A stretch of DNA of 5,628 bases from CAZMVU01 sp964569295 (GTDB lineage Bacteria; Hydrogenedentota; Hydrogenedentia; Hydrogenedentales; JAGMZX01): NCBI GenBank assembly GCA_964569295.1, contig CAZMVU010000260.1, positions 1 to 5,628 of the forward strand, in the 5' to 3' direction. The notes below the pieces were generated by a model. That model made no database searches and was not told where the DNA came from. It was given only the letters and a program-made list of their open reading frames with translations. Made by a program: the position numbers and the translations under genes. Positions 4,029-5,628 of this stretch are shown one piece after another; position 1 is the stretch's first letter; every line of letters begins with the position of its first letter.

Positions 4029-5429
4029 ATGCAGGTTGGCTTCGCAACGCGCTGCATCACGCCGGAACCGGGCGCGCAGATTCCCGGTCTCTTCGAGAAA
4101 CGCATCGGCATCGGCACACACGATGACCTCCATGTCCGCGCACTGGTTGTTGATGACGGCAACCACTGCGTGGCCCTGGTGCAGGTGGACGCCATCTTCG
4201 TGCCGGAGCGGCTCGTGGCTGCCGCACGCAAACATGCCGCACGCTGGTGTCCCATCGCGGCAGAGGCTTGCTTCATCGCCGCGACACACACGCATTCCGG
4301 CGGGCCGGCGGTGGGCTGCTTCCTCTCTGAGGCGGACCCGGCCTATGTGGACTTCGTGGCACGGCAAGCGGGCGCGGCCATCGCGGAGGCGCACCGGCGC
4401 ATGCAGCCGGCACTCGCAGGCACGGGCACGGCCTCGGCGCCGGGGGTGGCCTTCAACCGGCGCTTCCGCATGCGCGGCGGCGCGGAACGCACGCACCCCG
4501 GCAAGGGGCATCCGGACATCGTCGAACCCGTCGGCCCGGAAGACGACACCGTTACGGTGGTGGGCTTTTGCGATCCGAAAGACCGCAGCCCGATCGGGTG
4601 CATCGTGAATTTCGCGTGCCACGCCACACACATGAACGGTGTGCTCTACTCCGCCGATTATCCGCGCTGGATTATCGACACGCTGCAGGCGGTACATGGC
4701 CCGGACTTCGGCGTCGTTTTCCTCAATGGCGCGGCGGGTGACGTGACCCAGGTCGATAACCGCAGTGACCGGCCTATGGAACTCGGGCCGTACTGGTGTG
4801 AGCGCACGGGGCGCACGGTGGGCGGCGCGGCCGTGCAGGCTCTCGCGCGCATGGATTACTACAAGCGCGCAACCGTGGCTGCAGACCGCACCAAACCGCG
4901 CATCAGCATCCGCGAGACCGGTGTCTCTGAGCGCAAAGCCGCGCGTGCACTATTGAAGCGCAAGGAGATTACGGCGGCAGATGTCGAGACCGTCTATGCA
5001 CGGGAACTACTCGAGGTGGAGAAGCTGCGCCGTAAATCATCCGAATGCCGCCCGGAGATCATGGGCGTGCGCATCGCCGATGCATTCTTCTGGGGCGTGC
5101 CGGCGGAGTTGTTTCAATCCCTCGCACGCGAAGTGCGCCAGGGCTCCCCCTTCCCTCACACCTGTTGCATCGAGCTGGCAAATGGGTACGACGGCTACAT
5201 CTGCACGGCCCAGGCCTTCGACGGCGGCGGCTACGAAGTGCGCACGGCCCGCTCGAGTTTCCTCGAGCGCGATGCCGGTACGAAGGTGGTTTCCGCCGCG
5301 AAACGGCTTGCGAAAAAAATGTACGCAGACGCGGAAAAGGAACTGCGGGAATTGCCGGACCGCCGGACCTGGCCCGCCTTCGAAGACCCCAGCGCACTCG
5401 ACGGCATCAGCCAGTTGAAGGCGAAGTAA
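4029..5429 (+). CDS. Neutral/alkaline ceramidase-like metallohydrolase, leaderless
   Basis: This encodes a 466-residue protein related to the neutral/alkaline non-lysosomal ceramidase N-terminal domain (PF04734), a zinc-dependent amidase fold. Expected landmarks are present in order: T86-H-T-H89-S-G-G-P93 (first zinc His), F195-A-C-H198-A-T (second zinc His), F231-L-N-G-A-A-G-D-V-T240 (equivalent of the NAGDVSPN nucleophile loop), G356-V-P-A-E360 (zinc Glu) and N385-G-Y-D-G-Y390 (zinc Tyr region), followed by YEV. Two features argue against true ceramidase activity: the nucleophile position is Thr240 rather than Ser, and there is no signal peptide, whereas known bacterial ceramidases are secreted. 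The C-terminal Ig-like domain of the roughly 650-residue enzymes is also missing. A charged helical stretch (about 299-340) links the two halves. It is probably an intracellular amide or ester hydrolase; given the divergent amino-sugar-type operon, an acylated sugar or cyclitol is a possible substrate, but that is a guess. Confidence 0.85.
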   Translation: MQVGFATRCITPEPGAQIPGLFEKRIGIGTHDDLHVRALVVDDGNHCVALVQVDAIFVPERLVAAARKHAARWCPIAAEACFIAATHTHSGGPAVGCFLSEADPAYVDFVARQAGAAIAEAHRRMQPALAGTGTASAPGVAFNRRFRMRGGAERTHPGKGHPDIVEPVGPEDDTVTVVGFCDPKDRSPIGCIVNFACHATHMNGVLYSADYPRWIIDTLQAVHGPDFGVVFLNGAAGDVTQVDNRSDRPMELGPYWCERTGRTVGGAAVQALARMDYYKRATVAADRTKPRISIRETGVSERKAARALLKRKEITAADVETVYARELLEVEKLRRKSSECRPEIMGVRIADAFFWGVPAELFQSLAREVRQGSPFPHTCCIELANGYDGYICTAQAFDGGGYEVRTARSSFLERDAGTKVVSAAKRLAKKMYADAEKELRELPDRRTWPAFEDPSALDGISQLKAK

Positions 5430-5435
5430 CAGGAT

Positions 5436-5451
5436 GGGTGCGCAGTCACCC
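5436..5451. repeat. Small hairpin after the ceramidase-like gene
   Basis: GGGTG (5436-5440) and CACCC (5447-5451) pair around a 6-nt loop, starting six bases after the TAA stop. No T-run follows, so it is at most a 3'-end hairpin. Confidence 0.3.
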
Positions 5452-5565
5452 GGCACCCCGCGCGCAAGAGGCTGAAAGCTCTAGCTATCGGGTTTCAGTA
5501 ATTCTTTAGCCGTTTTCCGTGCACCGTTTCCCATACGTCATACAACTCCCTGGTATCGGCGCTGG

Positions 5566-5593
5566 CAGCGGTCCTGGCCCACCCGCTGTTTCT
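5566..5593 (+). terminator. Possible weak intrinsic terminator
   Basis: CAGCGG (5566-5571) pairs with CCGCTG (5583-5588) around an 11-nt loop and is followed directly by TTTCT. It lies about 137 nt past the stop of the ceramidase-like gene. The stem is short and the T-run broken, so the call is tentative. Confidence 0.3.
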
Positions 5594-5628
5594 ATCAGTC
5601 AAGACGTAGGCGCACTTTGGACTGCGGG

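Noticed and set aside
5472..5498. CTGAAA/TTTCAG hairpin as terminator of the ceramidase-like gene
   Set aside because: The stem is only 6 bp and AT-rich, has a 15-nt loop, and is followed by TAATTC rather than a T-run.

Overview
The window is GC-rich bacterial DNA with five intact protein-coding genes. Four lie on the minus strand and one is divergent on the plus strand. Between and around them are non-coding stretches rich in short inverted repeats. The gene mix suggests an environmental bacterium of the Planctomycetes/Lentisphaerae/Candidatus Hydrogenedentes kind: a DegT-type aminotransferase beside a Gfo/Idh/MocA oxidoreductase, a leaderless ceramidase-like hydrolase, small Cys-rich proteins, and hairpin-rich intergenic repeats. 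This placement is an inference from gene style and repeats; there is no marker gene.

Layout, left to right. Bases 1-469 have no credible gene. They hold an array of five 13-nt mini-hairpins (each 5-bp stem, 3-nt loop, 5-bp stem) at 53-204, four of which nest into larger inverted repeats, plus other hairpins. Bases 470-1320 (minus strand) hold two small paralogous genes overlapping by ATGA. Both products keep a Cys-Pro, a Cys-Glu-His and a C-terminal Cys, and they distantly resemble the L-2-amino-thiazoline-4-carboxylate hydrolase-like family. Bases 1321-1555 are non-coding and contain a 64-bp unit repeated twice in tandem, built around a GGGACAGTCCC hairpin. Bases 1556-3809 (minus strand) hold a two-gene operon: a PLP-dependent DegT/DnrJ/EryC1/StrS aminotransferase comes first, followed 19 nt later by an atypical Gfo/Idh/MocA oxidoreductase with a TTG start. 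Bases 3810-4028 form a divergent intergenic region. Bases 4029-5429 (plus strand) encode a neutral/alkaline ceramidase-like hydrolase. Bases 5430-5628 are non-coding, with a possible terminator.

How the genes may work together: an NAD(P)-dependent oxidoreductase next to a DegT-type aminotransferase is the usual pairing for oxidising a sugar or cyclitol hydroxyl to a ketone and then aminating it. The divergent metallohydrolase could act on an amide or ester in the same pathway, but nothing in the sequence fixes its substrate. The two small Cys-containing proteins probably form a separate transcription unit and may act as a hetero-oligomer. No CRISPR array, tRNA, rRNA, transposase or phage gene is visible.
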